Source of the DNA: Saonia flava
GTDB taxonomy: Bacteria > Bacteroidota > Bacteroidia > Flavobacteriales > Flavobacteriaceae
DNA: 64,000 nucleotides
NCBI RefSeq assembly: GCF_011927795.1
Contig: NZ_JAATJJ010000001.1
Location: 2,047,062 to 2,111,061 of the forward strand
Reading direction: 5' to 3'
Positions within the stretch are counted from its first letter, which is position 1; each line of letters opens with the position of its first letter. Shown in pieces: positions 1 to 9,454 of the stretch. The notes under the pieces were generated by a model. The model was not told where the DNA came from, did not search any database, and worked only from the letters and a program-made list of their open reading frames with translations. The position numbers were made by a program, and so were the translations under genes.

Positions 1-654
1 GTGCAACAAGACAATACCCTTAGAAAACTTGGTAATTTTAATCCTGACTTTTCCTTGGGCTGGAACAACAACATAACCTATAAAAACTTCTCTTTAAACT
101 TTCTATTTGATTGGAGGCAAGGTGGTGAATTATTGTCTAGAACCCGTTTAATTGCAGCAACTTCTGGTAATGTTGTGGAAACTCTGTGGGGTCGTGATCC
201 AGAATTTGGTGGAGCCCATCCAGGAATAAGCGATTCTGGTTTATCCTATACCAATGACAGCGGCACCCATACCGATGGCATCATAGGTGACGGGGTAAAA
301 CAATTGGAAGATGGCAGTTTTGTACCAAATGATGTTATTGTGGCAGCCAATGCATATCACAACAACAGATATAGAAGGGGCAATGAAACAGAAGGTATTT
401 ACGACGCCACTTTTATAAAACTAAGAGAAGCCAAACTTACGTATGCTTTACCCTCAAAAATGGTTGATAGACTAAACCTAGAAAGTATGTCCTTTTCTGT
501 AATAGGCACCAATCTATGGTTATGGGCCAAAGACTTTAATCATGGTGATCCAGAATTACTTTCATTTGGAGGTGGTTCATATGTGCCAGGTGTGGAAAAT
601 GCCACTGTGCCAACAACCAAGAGCATTGGTTTTTCAATCAATTTACAATTCTAA
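1..654 (+). CDS. SusC/RagA-family TonB-dependent outer membrane receptor, C-terminal part
   Basis: This is the 3' end of a gene that begins before the window; 217 residues are visible and the first in-frame GTG is not the real start. SusC proteins are outer-membrane beta-barrels that take up oligomers with a SusD lid, powered by TonB. The visible part has the typical barrel end: alternating aromatic strands, a segment reading K-L-R-E-A-K-L-T-Y, and the terminal G-F-S-I-N-L-Q-F strand ending in Phe. A SusD homologue follows 62 bp downstream, and the pair appears to open the phospho-ester gene run to 9136. The family is clear; the substrate is not visible. Confidence 0.9.
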   Translation: MQQDNTLRKLGNFNPDFSLGWNNNITYKNFSLNFLFDWRQGGELLSRTRLIAATSGNVVETLWGRDPEFGGAHPGISDSGLSYTNDSGTHTDGIIGDGVKQLEDGSFVPNDVIVAANAYHNNRYRRGNETEGIYDATFIKLREAKLTYALPSKMVDRLNLESMSFSVIGTNLWLWAKDFNHGDPELLSFGGGSYVPGVENATVPTTKSIGFSINLQF

Positions 655-716
655 CAACACTCTTTTTCAATCTTGAAATTGAAGATTTTTAATAATAGAG
701 ACTAAAAACATTTAAA

Positions 717-2171
717 ATGAAAAAAATAATTTTAACAGCGGTTGCTCTAATTACGGTCATGTTTATTGGCTGTGATAAGTTTGATGTTGACAATGATAAC
801 CCAGATGTGGCATTGGACATAAGTAATAATCCAGAATTATTGCTTACACAGTTACAGAGAAACTCAATTAGAGGTGCAGTTGGTGACTCTTGGAGCGAAG
901 GAAACCTTATGGGACAATATGGTGCCCGTATTGTATTTACCTCTTTTGACCTTTTTGACTGGGGTTCACAATCTGGGTCATGGAACAACTATTTTACACG
1001 AATTAGAGATGCTAAAGAGTTGGAAAGAATAGCTATGGAAGAAGAAATTCCTAGTTATGTTGGTGCTTCTAAAATAATGCAGGTTTGGATGTTCAGCCTT
1101 CTAACGGACATGTGGGGGGATATTCCTTATTCCGAAGTTGCACAGGCCAATGATGAAAATTATTTTCCTGAATATGATACACAACAAGCTATTTATACAG
1201 ATATGTTGGCTCAATTAAAATCAGCCAATGATATTTTAGCGGGTACGGATGCCTCTCTTAAGGGAGACCTGCTTTTTGATGGTGATTTATCTCTTTGGAG
1301 AAAATTTGCAAACTCTTTAAGATTACGTTTGGCCTTAAGGTTAAGCAATGTAGATGCTTCTATGGCTCAAAGTGTTATTGGTGAAATTTACGGAAACCCA
1401 TCCCAATATCCAGTCATGACATCTAATGAGGATAATGCAACTATGCAATTCTTGTCCGCAAATCCAGATGCACATCCTATAACTGAAGAGTCCGTATATA
1501 GGGTTGGATCTTACAATGAATACAGAATTTCTGAGAATTTTGTAGGTCTATTGGAAAGTTTTGATGACCCAAGATTGAATTTCTTAGCAGACCCAACGGC
1601 AAATTCTGTGGAGAGCGGCACCCCAACTATAGAGGGAATGCAAAACGGAATAGTAGATGGTCCTGCATATGAATATAAAGGAGGGGATGCTTTTCTGTCC
1701 AAATTCAATATAGATTATTTCTATCTACAGGCCAATGCCAATGAAGCTCGGTTAATGACCTATTCAGAAGTTGCCTTTATTTTAGCAGAGGCGTCCCTAA
1801 GAGGATGGATTGGTGGGGATGACCAAGCCCTTTATGAAGAAGGCATTCAGGGAAATTTTGATTATTGGGATGTAGATATGCCCTCTGATTACTTAACGCG
1901 TGCCGGTGTTGCTTATAACGGAACTATAGAGACTATTATGAGCCAAAAATACATTGCTTTGTTTTATACTGATTACCAAGGATTCATAGAATTTAAGAGA
2001 ACTGGTTTCCCAAATACTATTGCCCCTGGACCAGATGCATTTTACTCCACATATCCAAGCAGATTTGAATATCCTGGAGAAGAAGAGGCTTTAAATGCAG
2101 AAAATTACAATGCTGCTGTGTCAAGAATTGGAGGGGATGAAATTACTACCAAAGTATGGTGGGAAAACTAG
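717..2171 (+). CDS. SusD/RagB-like substrate-binding lipoprotein
   Basis: Surface lipoprotein that should cap the SusC barrel and bind the substrate. The N-terminus is a lipoprotein signal peptide with lipobox V-M-F-I-G-C (Cys19), followed by acidic residues. The body of 484 aa contains the helical, Trp-rich segments of SusD-like proteins, for example the stretch around M-W-G-D-I-P-Y-S-E near residue 135, and the closing K-V-W-W-E-N. The gene lies 62 bp after SusC; a small inverted repeat (TTCAAT/ATTGAA, 666-683) sits in the gap. It is followed after 6 bp by a phosphodiesterase gene. Sequence alone does not tell which ligand is bound. Confidence 0.9.
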   Translation: MKKIILTAVALITVMFIGCDKFDVDNDNPDVALDISNNPELLLTQLQRNSIRGAVGDSWSEGNLMGQYGARIVFTSFDLFDWGSQSGSWNNYFTRIRDAKELERIAMEEEIPSYVGASKIMQVWMFSLLTDMWGDIPYSEVAQANDENYFPEYDTQQAIYTDMLAQLKSANDILAGTDASLKGDLLFDGDLSLWRKFANSLRLRLALRLSNVDASMAQSVIGEIYGNPSQYPVMTSNEDNATMQFLSANPDAHPITEESVYRVGSYNEYRISENFVGLLESFDDPRLNFLADPTANSVESGTPTIEGMQNGIVDGPAYEYKGGDAFLSKFNIDYFYLQANANEARLMTYSEVAFILAEASLRGWIGGDDQALYEEGIQGNFDYWDVDMPSDYLTRAGVAYNGTIETIMSQKYIALFYTDYQGFIEFKRTGFPNTIAPGPDAFYSTYPSRFEYPGEEEALNAENYNAAVSRIGGDEITTKVWWEN

Positions 2172-2177
2172 AGTAAC

Positions 2178-3821
2178 ATGCCAAAAAAACCTATAGTTTT
2201 TTTAGCCATGACCATAGGGGTTTTATCCCTGTGGTCATGTGCTATTAAAGAAGAAAAGAAAAGTTTGGGAATAGAGCATGTAATTGTTATTGGTGTTGAT
2301 GGGTTAAGTCCAGATGGCATTAAAACAGCATCAACACCAAATTTTGATACCATAATAAATCAAGGGGCACATACTTTTCATGCCAGAGCCATTTTACCAT
2401 CGAGTTCTAGTTCTAACTGGTCATCCATGATAATGGGAGCCGGTCCGGAGCAACATGGCATTACTTCAAATGCATGGGAAAAAGACAATTTTGTGCTTCC
2501 TGCCATTACACAAAGTGAGGATTTCTTATTCCCTACTATTTTTAAATTGGTGGATAGTCAGATAGAGAATGCTGAAGTTGGATCTATTTATCATTGGGGA
2601 GGTTTTGGAAGACTTTTTGAAAAAAGTGCTGTGGATTATGACATAAATGGGGAAACCGAGGAGGTAACTGCAGAATTGGCTTCAGCCTATATAAAAGAAA
2701 AAAAACCAACATTTACATTTATTCATTTTGATCATGTGGACCATGCAGGGCATGAGTTTGGTCATGGAACCGAAGAGTATTATAAATCGGTGGTGAAGGC
2801 AGATGAACTTCTGGGAGAGGTCATGAATGCTATTAAAGATGCAGGAATGGTGAATAATACCTTGGTAATCATCAGTGCAGATCATGGAGGCATGGGAAAA
2901 GGACATGGAGGAGAAACTTTAGATGAAATTGAAATCCCGTTTATTCTTTGGGGCAAATCTGTTAAAAAAGGACATAAAATTAAATATCCTGTATATCAAT
3001 ATGATAATGCTGCCACCGTAGCTTTTGTGTTAGGTCTTAAAACTCCACATGCATGGATTGGGAAACCGGCCAAGATGGGATTTGAAGGGTATGACGTTTC
3101 AGATAATTATCCGATAACCGAAATGCTGGAACAGCCCACCATACTACCAAAAGCAGAATTTAATAAAAAAGCAGGCGGTCTATTTGATGATGAAGCCAGT
3201 ATACAAATTGAAAACTCAAATCTGGAAGGAAACGTTCATTATACTTTGGATGGGACCATGCCCAATTCAAACTCTAAAAAATATACCGAACCAATCCAAA
3301 TAGATGAAAATGTAGTTCTAAAGGCTGCAATAATTCTAGATGGAAAAATTCGCAGTACAGCGGTGGATGCATTTTTTAGAGTAAAACCTGAAAAATTTTT
3401 AGCTCCGATCGATTATAAATTATACTACCTTAATAATTTAACAAGTGTTCCCAATTTGGACAATCGCACACCAGATGTTAAGGGAACTTGTTTTGAATTC
3501 ACGTCAGACGAAATAGAAGATAAAATCAAAGGGAATACCGCAGTAAAATTCAATTCTCAATTAGTAATTGAAAAAGAAGGAGCCTATGGTTTCTTCACTC
3601 GGTCAGATGATGGCAGCAAATTATGGATTGATGGGAAAGAAGTTGTGGATAATGATGGCGACCATGGGGTAAGGGAAAAAGGAGGTAAAATAGATTTAAA
3701 ACCCGGTGTTCATGATATAGAGGTCATCTGGTTCAATGGTGGTGGTAGTGGATGGTTGGATGTTTATTATCAAAGCATATCTGTTCCCAAACAAATAATA
3801 CCCACCACAATACTAAAATAA
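2178..3821 (+). CDS. Alkaline-phosphatase-superfamily phosphodiesterase lipoprotein with CHB_HEX-like and PA14 domains
   Basis: Lipoprotein (lipobox L-W-S-C, Cys21) whose first 310 residues match the nucleotide pyrophosphatase/phosphodiesterase branch of the alkaline phosphatase superfamily. Visible metal ligands: Asp41 in V-I-G-V-D-G, the D-H-V-D-H-A-G-H block at 184-191, A-D-H-G-G at 233-237 and His242. The nucleophile should lie in the Ser run 75-79, probably Ser77, aligned with the Thr of the NPP family. Residues about 340-405 resemble a chitobiase C-terminal (CHB_HEX) domain and about 410-535 a PA14 domain (S-D-D-G-S-K-L-W-I-D-G), both often used for carbohydrate binding. It probably splits phospho- or phosphono-diesters at the cell surface for the SusCD pair. 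PhnA-like or phosphatase activity is possible. Confidence 0.8.
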   Translation: MPKKPIVFLAMTIGVLSLWSCAIKEEKKSLGIEHVIVIGVDGLSPDGIKTASTPNFDTIINQGAHTFHARAILPSSSSSNWSSMIMGAGPEQHGITSNAWEKDNFVLPAITQSEDFLFPTIFKLVDSQIENAEVGSIYHWGGFGRLFEKSAVDYDINGETEEVTAELASAYIKEKKPTFTFIHFDHVDHAGHEFGHGTEEYYKSVVKADELLGEVMNAIKDAGMVNNTLVIISADHGGMGKGHGGETLDEIEIPFILWGKSVKKGHKIKYPVYQYDNAATVAFVLGLKTPHAWIGKPAKMGFEGYDVSDNYPITEMLEQPTILPKAEFNKKAGGLFDDEASIQIENSNLEGNVHYTLDGTMPNSNSKKYTEPIQIDENVVLKAAIILDGKIRSTAVDAFFRVKPEKFLAPIDYKLYYLNNLTSVPNLDNRTPDVKGTCFEFTSDEIEDKIKGNTAVKFNSQLVIEKEGAYGFFTRSDDGSKLWIDGKEVVDNDGDHGVREKGGKIDLKPGVHDIEVIWFNGGGSGWLDVYYQSISVPKQIIPTTILK

Positions 3822-3822
3822 A

Positions 3823-5091
3823 ATGTTTTTAAAACGAATCGTAACATATTGTCTATTTAGTTTTATTTCAGTCTCACTTCTCTTTTCCCAAGAGGAATTT
3901 CCTGCTTGGGAGGAAGGAGTGATGGAAATTCATCATATTAATACTGGACGAGGTGATGCAGCCTTTTTTATATTACCAGATGGCACAACTCTTTTGGTAG
4001 ATGCCGGGGATACATCGGAAACCCATCCGAGGACACTCTCTGCAAGAAATGTGACCTTAACACCCAACAGAACCAAATCTGCCCCAGAGTGGATTGTGGA
4101 CTACATCCATCAGTTCTTTCCAAAGGATAAACCAGTACAATTGGATTATGCTATGTTGACCCACTACCATGATGATCATTTTGGGGAATTGGACAGCACA
4201 AGGGTTTTGTTCAAAAAAGGGAACTACTATTTAACTGGCATTACAGAAGTGGGGCATCATATCCCCATTAAAATGTTATTGGATCGCGGAACTAACTTTC
4301 CGCTAAACCTAAAAAATACCTCTGTACAAGAAAGGTTGAATAAGAACGATGCCTATGGAATGATTCCGTCATTAAAAAACTACTGGGCATTTATTAACTA
4401 CCAAAATAAAGAAAACGGTTTAGTAAATGAACCTTTAAAAGCAGGTTCAAAAAATCAAATGACATTAAAAAATATGCCAGGTAAATATCCTGGGTTTTCC
4501 GTTCAAAACATTTCAGTAAATGGCAAGATTTGGACTGGGGAAAAAGAGGAATACTTCAGTCTGTTTAAAGAAGGGGAATATCCGGGAGAAAACCCTTTGA
4601 GTACTTGTATCAAAATTTCATATGGAGAATTCGATTATTTCACTGGTGGTGATATTTCTGGAGTAAATGCATTGGGGGACTCAGATTTTAAAACCGTAGA
4701 AGCCAATATTGCTCCTGTAGCAGGTCCTGTAGATGTTGCTACACTAAACCATCATGGAAATAGGGATTCGCAAAATGCTTTTTATGTTAGAACCCTAAGA
4801 CCAAGGGTTTGGATAGGGCAAACATGGTCATCCGACCATCCAGATAACAATGTATTAAGGAGATTGTTATCTAAAGAACTATATCCCGGGGAACGAGATT
4901 TATTTTCAACGGCTATGCTTCAAGCCAATAAGGATGTTATTGGAGGATTAATAAATAGATACAAAAGCCTTCATGGGCATATCGTGGTCAGGGTTTATGA
5001 AAAAGGTGCTAAATATGATGTCTTTGTCTTAAATGATGAATCAGAAAAAAGAGAAGTGCTAAAAAAATATGGACCATATGAATCAAGATAG
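3823..5091 (+). CDS. Secreted ComEC-like metallo-beta-lactamase-fold hydrolase
   Basis: 422 aa with a signal peptide ending near residue 22 (L-L-F-S-Q). The metal-binding motif T-H-Y-H-D-D-H lies at 113-119, followed by the late elements T-G-G-D-I-S and N-H-H-G-N, as in the stand-alone MBL domains related to the ComEC/Rec2 C-terminus. Some family members cleave phosphodiesters or nucleic acids, which would suit the neighbours, but no activity can be assigned. It begins 1 bp after the phosphodiesterase stop and its 3' end overlaps the aminotransferase-like gene by 23 bp, so the genes are almost certainly co-transcribed. Confidence 0.8.
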   Translation: MFLKRIVTYCLFSFISVSLLFSQEEFPAWEEGVMEIHHINTGRGDAAFFILPDGTTLLVDAGDTSETHPRTLSARNVTLTPNRTKSAPEWIVDYIHQFFPKDKPVQLDYAMLTHYHDDHFGELDSTRVLFKKGNYYLTGITEVGHHIPIKMLLDRGTNFPLNLKNTSVQERLNKNDAYGMIPSLKNYWAFINYQNKENGLVNEPLKAGSKNQMTLKNMPGKYPGFSVQNISVNGKIWTGEKEEYFSLFKEGEYPGENPLSTCIKISYGEFDYFTGGDISGVNALGDSDFKTVEANIAPVAGPVDVATLNHHGNRDSQNAFYVRTLRPRVWIGQTWSSDHPDNNVLRRLLSKELYPGERDLFSTAMLQANKDVIGGLINRYKSLHGHIVVRVYEKGAKYDVFVLNDESEKREVLKKYGPYESR

Positions 5092-6445
5092 CTTCGAAGT
5101 CGATTCATGTAAAAAGGTAGAGGGAGATGTTAACTTGACCATGGCAAGAAAGTCTTGGATGGAAAATGAATTGGATGAGCAAACAAAAACCCTATTAGAA
5201 AAAGATGCCAAATACTTTTTGCATCAATCCATGTCCACTCCATGTATGGATGTTTTGGAAAATTGCGAGGGAGCCTATATTGAAAGTATTACCGGTCATA
5301 AATACTTGGATTTTCATGGAAACAATGTACACCAAATTGGATATGCCAACCCCAAGTTAATTGAAAAAATAACGGAACAATTATGGAGCTTGTCTTTTTC
5401 GCCAAGACGTTATACCAATGAACCTGCCATACATTTTGCCGAAAAATTGGCGTCCTTATGTCCATCTGACCTAAATAGGGTTCTATTAACTCCAAGTGGA
5501 AGTTCCGCTATTGGGATTGCGCTAAAATTGGCCCGGGCAGTAACGGGAAAATACAAGGTAGTTTCCTTTTGGGATTCCTTTCATGGTGCATCCCTAGATG
5601 CAATAAGTGTTGGTGGCGAGGCTGTTTTTAAGGAACATATGGGCCCTATGATGCCAGGTATAGAGCACATTCCACCCCCCATTACCTATAGGGGGATTTT
5701 TGAAGGAAATGAAGAAAAGTCATTGGAGTATTTGGAATACGTACTATGCAAAGACAACCAAATAGGGGCTTTTTTGGCAGAGACCATAAGAAATACCGAT
5801 GTACAAATACCATCAAAACATTATTGGCAAGAAGCTCGAAACCTTTGCACAAAACATGGCGTTCTTTTAATTCTGGATGAAATTCCGATTGCTTTGGGAA
5901 GAACGGGGAAAATGTTCGCTTTTGAGCATTATAACATAGAACCGGACATACTTTGTTTGGGCAAAGGCCTTGGAGGCGGTATTATTCCACAGGCTGGCAT
6001 AGTTACTAGAGATGAATATAATCGGTTTGGGGATGTTTCCTTAGGGCACTATACCCATGAGAAAAGCCCTGTGGGATGTATAGCGGGCCTAACTACCATA
6101 GAAATTATTGAAAACACAAATCTTTTGGAAAAGGTAAAAAGCGATATGCTGTTCATGAAATCCTCCCTTAGGAAGCTTCAAAAAAAATATCCAATTATAG
6201 GAGATGTTAGGGGAACTGGTCTTTTGTGGGGCATAGAATTGGTGACCAATAAAGAAAGCAAAGCAAAAGCAATTGAAGAGGCAGAAGAAATAATGTACGA
6301 GTGCCTAAAAAAAGGGCTTAGCTTTAAGGTGTCTAACGGGAATGTTTTGCAACTATCCCCTGCTCTTACTATAACTAGGGAAGAATTAGAAAGTGCAATA
6401 AGTATATTAGACGAGATTTTTCTAAAAACTAGAACCATTGAATAA
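5069..6445 (+). CDS. Class-III aminotransferase-fold PLP enzyme, probable (R)-1-hydroxy-2-aminoethylphosphonate ammonia-lyase (PbfA-like)
   Basis: 458-residue cytosolic fold-type I PLP enzyme. Asp270 (pyridine-N partner) is in L-I-L-D-E-I-P-I-A-L-G-R-T-G and Lys299 (Schiff-base lysine) in L-G-K-G-L-G-G-G. Features that fit my recollection of the PbfA/phospholyase branch rather than ordinary transaminases are the N-terminal E-G-D-V-N-L, F-H-G-N-N-V-H-Q, R-R-Y-T-N-E-P-A and G-H-Y-T-H-E-K-S-P-V-G-C. PbfA releases ammonia from 1-hydroxy-2-aminoethylphosphonate to give phosphonoacetaldehyde; the related AGXT2L enzymes split phosphoethanolamine. Either chemistry suits an organophosphorus locus. Fold assignment is secure, substrate is inference. 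The start overlaps the previous gene; Met4 is an alternative start. Confidence 0.7.
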   Translation: MDHMNQDSFEVDSCKKVEGDVNLTMARKSWMENELDEQTKTLLEKDAKYFLHQSMSTPCMDVLENCEGAYIESITGHKYLDFHGNNVHQIGYANPKLIEKITEQLWSLSFSPRRYTNEPAIHFAEKLASLCPSDLNRVLLTPSGSSAIGIALKLARAVTGKYKVVSFWDSFHGASLDAISVGGEAVFKEHMGPMMPGIEHIPPPITYRGIFEGNEEKSLEYLEYVLCKDNQIGAFLAETIRNTDVQIPSKHYWQEARNLCTKHGVLLILDEIPIALGRTGKMFAFEHYNIEPDILCLGKGLGGGIIPQAGIVTRDEYNRFGDVSLGHYTHEKSPVGCIAGLTTIEIIENTNLLEKVKSDMLFMKSSLRKLQKKYPIIGDVRGTGLLWGIELVTNKESKAKAIEEAEEIMYECLKKGLSFKVSNGNVLQLSPALTITREELESAISILDEIFLKTRTIE

Positions 6446-6470
6446 CGAAAAACATTAAATGACCTTTAAG

Positions 6471-8051
6471 ATGAAGTATACATTATTGGCCTTTATCGGA
6501 ATTATTTTTTCCTTAAACAGCAATGCTCAAGAGTTCATTGTTGAACCTTATTTACAAAATGCATCGCCAAATTCCATGACCATCATGTGGGAAACTTCTT
6601 TTGGGGAAGAAAGTATTGTAGAATGGGGAACTACCCAAAAACTAGGAAGGAAAACAAACGGAAAAGCCTTTGATGTTAATTTTAGTGAATCAAGAATTCA
6701 TGAAGTGCCTCTAGAAGACCTTAAAAGGTTTACAATCTATTATTATCGGGTAAAGACAGGAAAACTAACATCCGCTACTTATCAGTTTAAAACTCCCCCT
6801 TTTGCATCGGACAATGAGTCTTTTAATATGATAGCCATGAGCGACATGCAAATAGATTCCCAATACCCTGGCAAGTTTGGCGAAATTGTGCAAGAAGGCA
6901 TTTTGGATTATTTAAAAGAGGAATACGGTGGTAATTTGCAAGATAATTTGGCCTTGGTCATGATTCCTGGGGATTTGGTTCAAGACGGAGCTAAATACCA
7001 CCAATGGAATGAGCATTTCTTTAAACCTTCACACAAAATTTTCTCTCAAGTTCCAGTATATCCTGTTCTGGGAAACCACGAGAGAAATTCTGTTTTTTAT
7101 TTCAAATATTTTAGTCTTCCCAAAAACGGAACTCCAGCATATTCCGAGCATTGGTGGTACAAAGATTATGGAAACACCCGTATCATTGGGCTAAATTCCA
7201 ATGATGGATATAGAGATGCTCCCCATCAATATGAATGGTTAAAAAATCTTTTGGATGAAACTGAAAAAAACGAAGACATAGATTTTGTTTTTGCCCAGCT
7301 GCACCATCCACATAAATCGGAACTATGGATTCCTGGCGAGGTGGATTTTACAGGTAAGGTGGTAGAATTATTGGAAGGGTTTTCAACCAAGACCGGCAAA
7401 CCAAGTCTTCATTTTTTTGGCCATACGCACGGATATTCAAGAGGGCAAAGTAAAGACCATAAACATTTATGGGTCAATGTCGCTTCTGCTGGAGGTGCTA
7501 TTGACAATTGGGGAGAGTTTGAAGGAAGGGACTATGATGAATTTACAGTGACCCAAGATGAATATGGTTTTGTTATGGTAGAAGTAGATGGCTCTACAGA
7601 AGACCCAAAGTTCACCATCAAAAGAATAAGTAGGGGAAACAATATAAGGTCACGGGAAAATGAACTTACAGATAGCATTACCATATGGAAAAAAACGATG
7701 AAACCAGAAACTCCTGATTCCCAGCCTTCTATTAGTGAAGGATTGGAAACAGGTTTTGTTGTTTTAAAAGCAGGGGGATTTAAAAGTAATAGAAAAGAAG
7801 CCTTTCATGCGGCATCACATTGGCAAGTATCCTTAAAAGATGATTTTGAAAAGCTTGAATATAATAGTTGGAAACAATTTGAGAATTGGTATTATTTGGA
7901 GGACAGGCAAAAAGATGACGATTTGACTGATGAAACAACCAAAAAATTAAATCCTGATACCCTCTACTATTGGAGGGTGCGTTATAGAGATCAAAATTTA
8001 AATTGGAGTGACTGGTCCAAAATACAATCCTTTAAAACCACAAAAAAATGA
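6471..8051 (+). CDS. Purple-acid-phosphatase-like metallophosphoesterase with N-terminal Fn3-like domain
   Basis: Secreted calcineurin-like metallophosphoesterase. A signal peptide ends at N-S-N-A-Q, a fibronectin-type-III-like domain follows (F-I-V-E-P-Y-L-Q-N to about residue 110), as in purple acid phosphatases, then the catalytic domain with S-D-M-Q, P-G-D-L-V-Q-D-G, L-G-N-H-E, L-H-H-P-H and G-H-T-H-G. The first motif is S-D-M-Q instead of the usual D-x-H, so one metal ligand is atypical. The C-terminal 100 residues resemble another beta-sandwich. An ATG at 6459 is also in frame; 6471 was chosen because it starts directly at a standard signal peptide. It is in the same run as the phosphodiesterase and PbfA-like genes and overlaps the next gene by 4 bp. 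Confidence 0.8.
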   Translation: MKYTLLAFIGIIFSLNSNAQEFIVEPYLQNASPNSMTIMWETSFGEESIVEWGTTQKLGRKTNGKAFDVNFSESRIHEVPLEDLKRFTIYYYRVKTGKLTSATYQFKTPPFASDNESFNMIAMSDMQIDSQYPGKFGEIVQEGILDYLKEEYGGNLQDNLALVMIPGDLVQDGAKYHQWNEHFFKPSHKIFSQVPVYPVLGNHERNSVFYFKYFSLPKNGTPAYSEHWWYKDYGNTRIIGLNSNDGYRDAPHQYEWLKNLLDETEKNEDIDFVFAQLHHPHKSELWIPGEVDFTGKVVELLEGFSTKTGKPSLHFFGHTHGYSRGQSKDHKHLWVNVASAGGAIDNWGEFEGRDYDEFTVTQDEYGFVMVEVDGSTEDPKFTIKRISRGNNIRSRENELTDSITIWKKTMKPETPDSQPSISEGLETGFVVLKAGGFKSNRKEAFHAASHWQVSLKDDFEKLEYNSWKQFENWYYLEDRQKDDDLTDETTKKLNPDTLYYWRVRYRDQNLNWSDWSKIQSFKTTKK

Positions 8052-9136
8052 AAAAAAATCTATGGATAACAAGTGCCCTTTTGTTGTTCCTTGTTGTAGG
8101 AAAAGCACAAGAAAATGAAACAAAAGTGGTGTTGATCACTTTAGATGGTTTTCGTTGGCAAGAACTCTTCACCGGTGCGGACAAAGCACTGGTTGCCAAT
8201 AAAGAATATGTACATGATACCACCATGTTAAAAGCCTCTTTTTGGAAAGAAACACTAGAAGAAAGGCGCGAAACGCTCATGCCCTTCCTTTGGAAAGACG
8301 TTACAAAAATGGGTCAGTTGCATGGAAATAGAACTTTGGGAAGCAATGTAAACCTCACCAATAAAATGTGGTTTTCATACCCAGGGTACAATGAGATTTT
8401 AACTGGGCGGGCGGATGATAAAAGAATAACCAGCAATGATAAAATAGATAATCCCAATTTCACCATTTTAGAATTGGCAAACAATACCCCAAAATATAAA
8501 GGCAAAGTTGCCGCCTTTGGTAGTTGGGATGTATTTCCATATATCGTAAATGAGGAGCGGTCTGGTGTTCCGGTCAATGCTGGTTTTGAATTGGCAAAGG
8601 GAAATGCCTTAACTGAACGAGAAAAATTACTTAATGAAATGCAGCCCAAAGTTCCCAGCCCATGGAGTACAGTAAGGTTGGATGCCTTTACTCACTATTA
8701 TGCTTTAGAGCATATGAAAAAAGAGCATCCCAGTTTAATCTATATCTCATATGGGGAGACAGATGATTTTGCTCATGATGGGGAATATGATTCTTATTTG
8801 AAATCGGCCAATGCCACAGATTCTATGATTAAAGAACTGTGGGAGTTTACCAAAAATGACGTTTTTTATAAGAATAACACTGTTTTTATTATTTCTACAG
8901 ATCATGGCAGGGGAACAGAACCATTGGAAACATGGAAGCATCATGGAAATAAAATTCCAAATGCCGGGCAAGTATGGATGATTGCCTTTGGAAATGGCAT
9001 TGAGGTTTTGGGAGAAGTAGATAAAAAAGAACAATTATATAGCAATCAAATTGCACCCTCTATTATGCGGATATTAGGTTTGGATGTTGATAAAAATACC
9101 ATGAAAGGAAACCCTATTAAACTAATAAAGAACTAA
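8048..9136 (+). CDS. Secreted alkaline-phosphatase-superfamily hydrolase
   Basis: 362 aa with a signal peptide (cleavage after G-K-A-Q, residue 21). Superfamily residues visible: Asp33 in L-I-T-L-D-G, a probable nucleophile Ser110 in W-F-S-Y-P-G (aligned to the Thr of NPP enzymes), G-E-T-D-D-F-A-H-D-G at 236-245, S-T-D-H-G at 283-287 and K-H-H-G-N near 298. It shares start/stop bases with the preceding metallophosphoesterase (ATGA overlap) and is the last gene before a terminator at 9184. The family is usually annotated as alkaline phosphatase family; it is the third phosphoester hydrolase of the locus. The substrate is unknown. Confidence 0.8.
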   Translation: MKKNLWITSALLLFLVVGKAQENETKVVLITLDGFRWQELFTGADKALVANKEYVHDTTMLKASFWKETLEERRETLMPFLWKDVTKMGQLHGNRTLGSNVNLTNKMWFSYPGYNEILTGRADDKRITSNDKIDNPNFTILELANNTPKYKGKVAAFGSWDVFPYIVNEERSGVPVNAGFELAKGNALTEREKLLNEMQPKVPSPWSTVRLDAFTHYYALEHMKKEHPSLIYISYGETDDFAHDGEYDSYLKSANATDSMIKELWEFTKNDVFYKNNTVFIISTDHGRGTEPLETWKHHGNKIPNAGQVWMIAFGNGIEVLGEVDKKEQLYSNQIAPSIMRILGLDVDKNTMKGNPIKLIKN

Positions 9137-9183
9137 AAGTACAGATGATTCATGTTTAAGTAAGTCAAGTGTGAGTTAGTTTT

Positions 9184-9212
9184 AAAACCGATGTATATGC
9201 ATCGGTTTTTTT
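9184..9212 (+). terminator. Rho-independent terminator after the SusCD/phosphoesterase run
   Basis: Inverted repeat AAAACCGATG ... CATCGGTTTT with a 6-base loop, running into a T tract, 47 bp after the last stop codon of the run. Confidence 0.75.
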
Positions 9213-9454
9213 ATTGTTGATAAAAGAGAATTCAAAATAGCAAATCAACAACCCTTTTTATAAATACATGCTAAAAAGTGAGGATATCTAAAATTAGCGC
9301 CAAAAAAGAGCCAAAATTTTTACTCCAAATTAGGTTCGTAAAAGAAATATCCCCGTTTACCCCTTAAAAATTACAGTTGGGTCATAACTATTTCTTCTCT
9401 TAAGTAAAACAGAACATCTTTGTATCATAATAAATAATAGTAAAACATATAATT

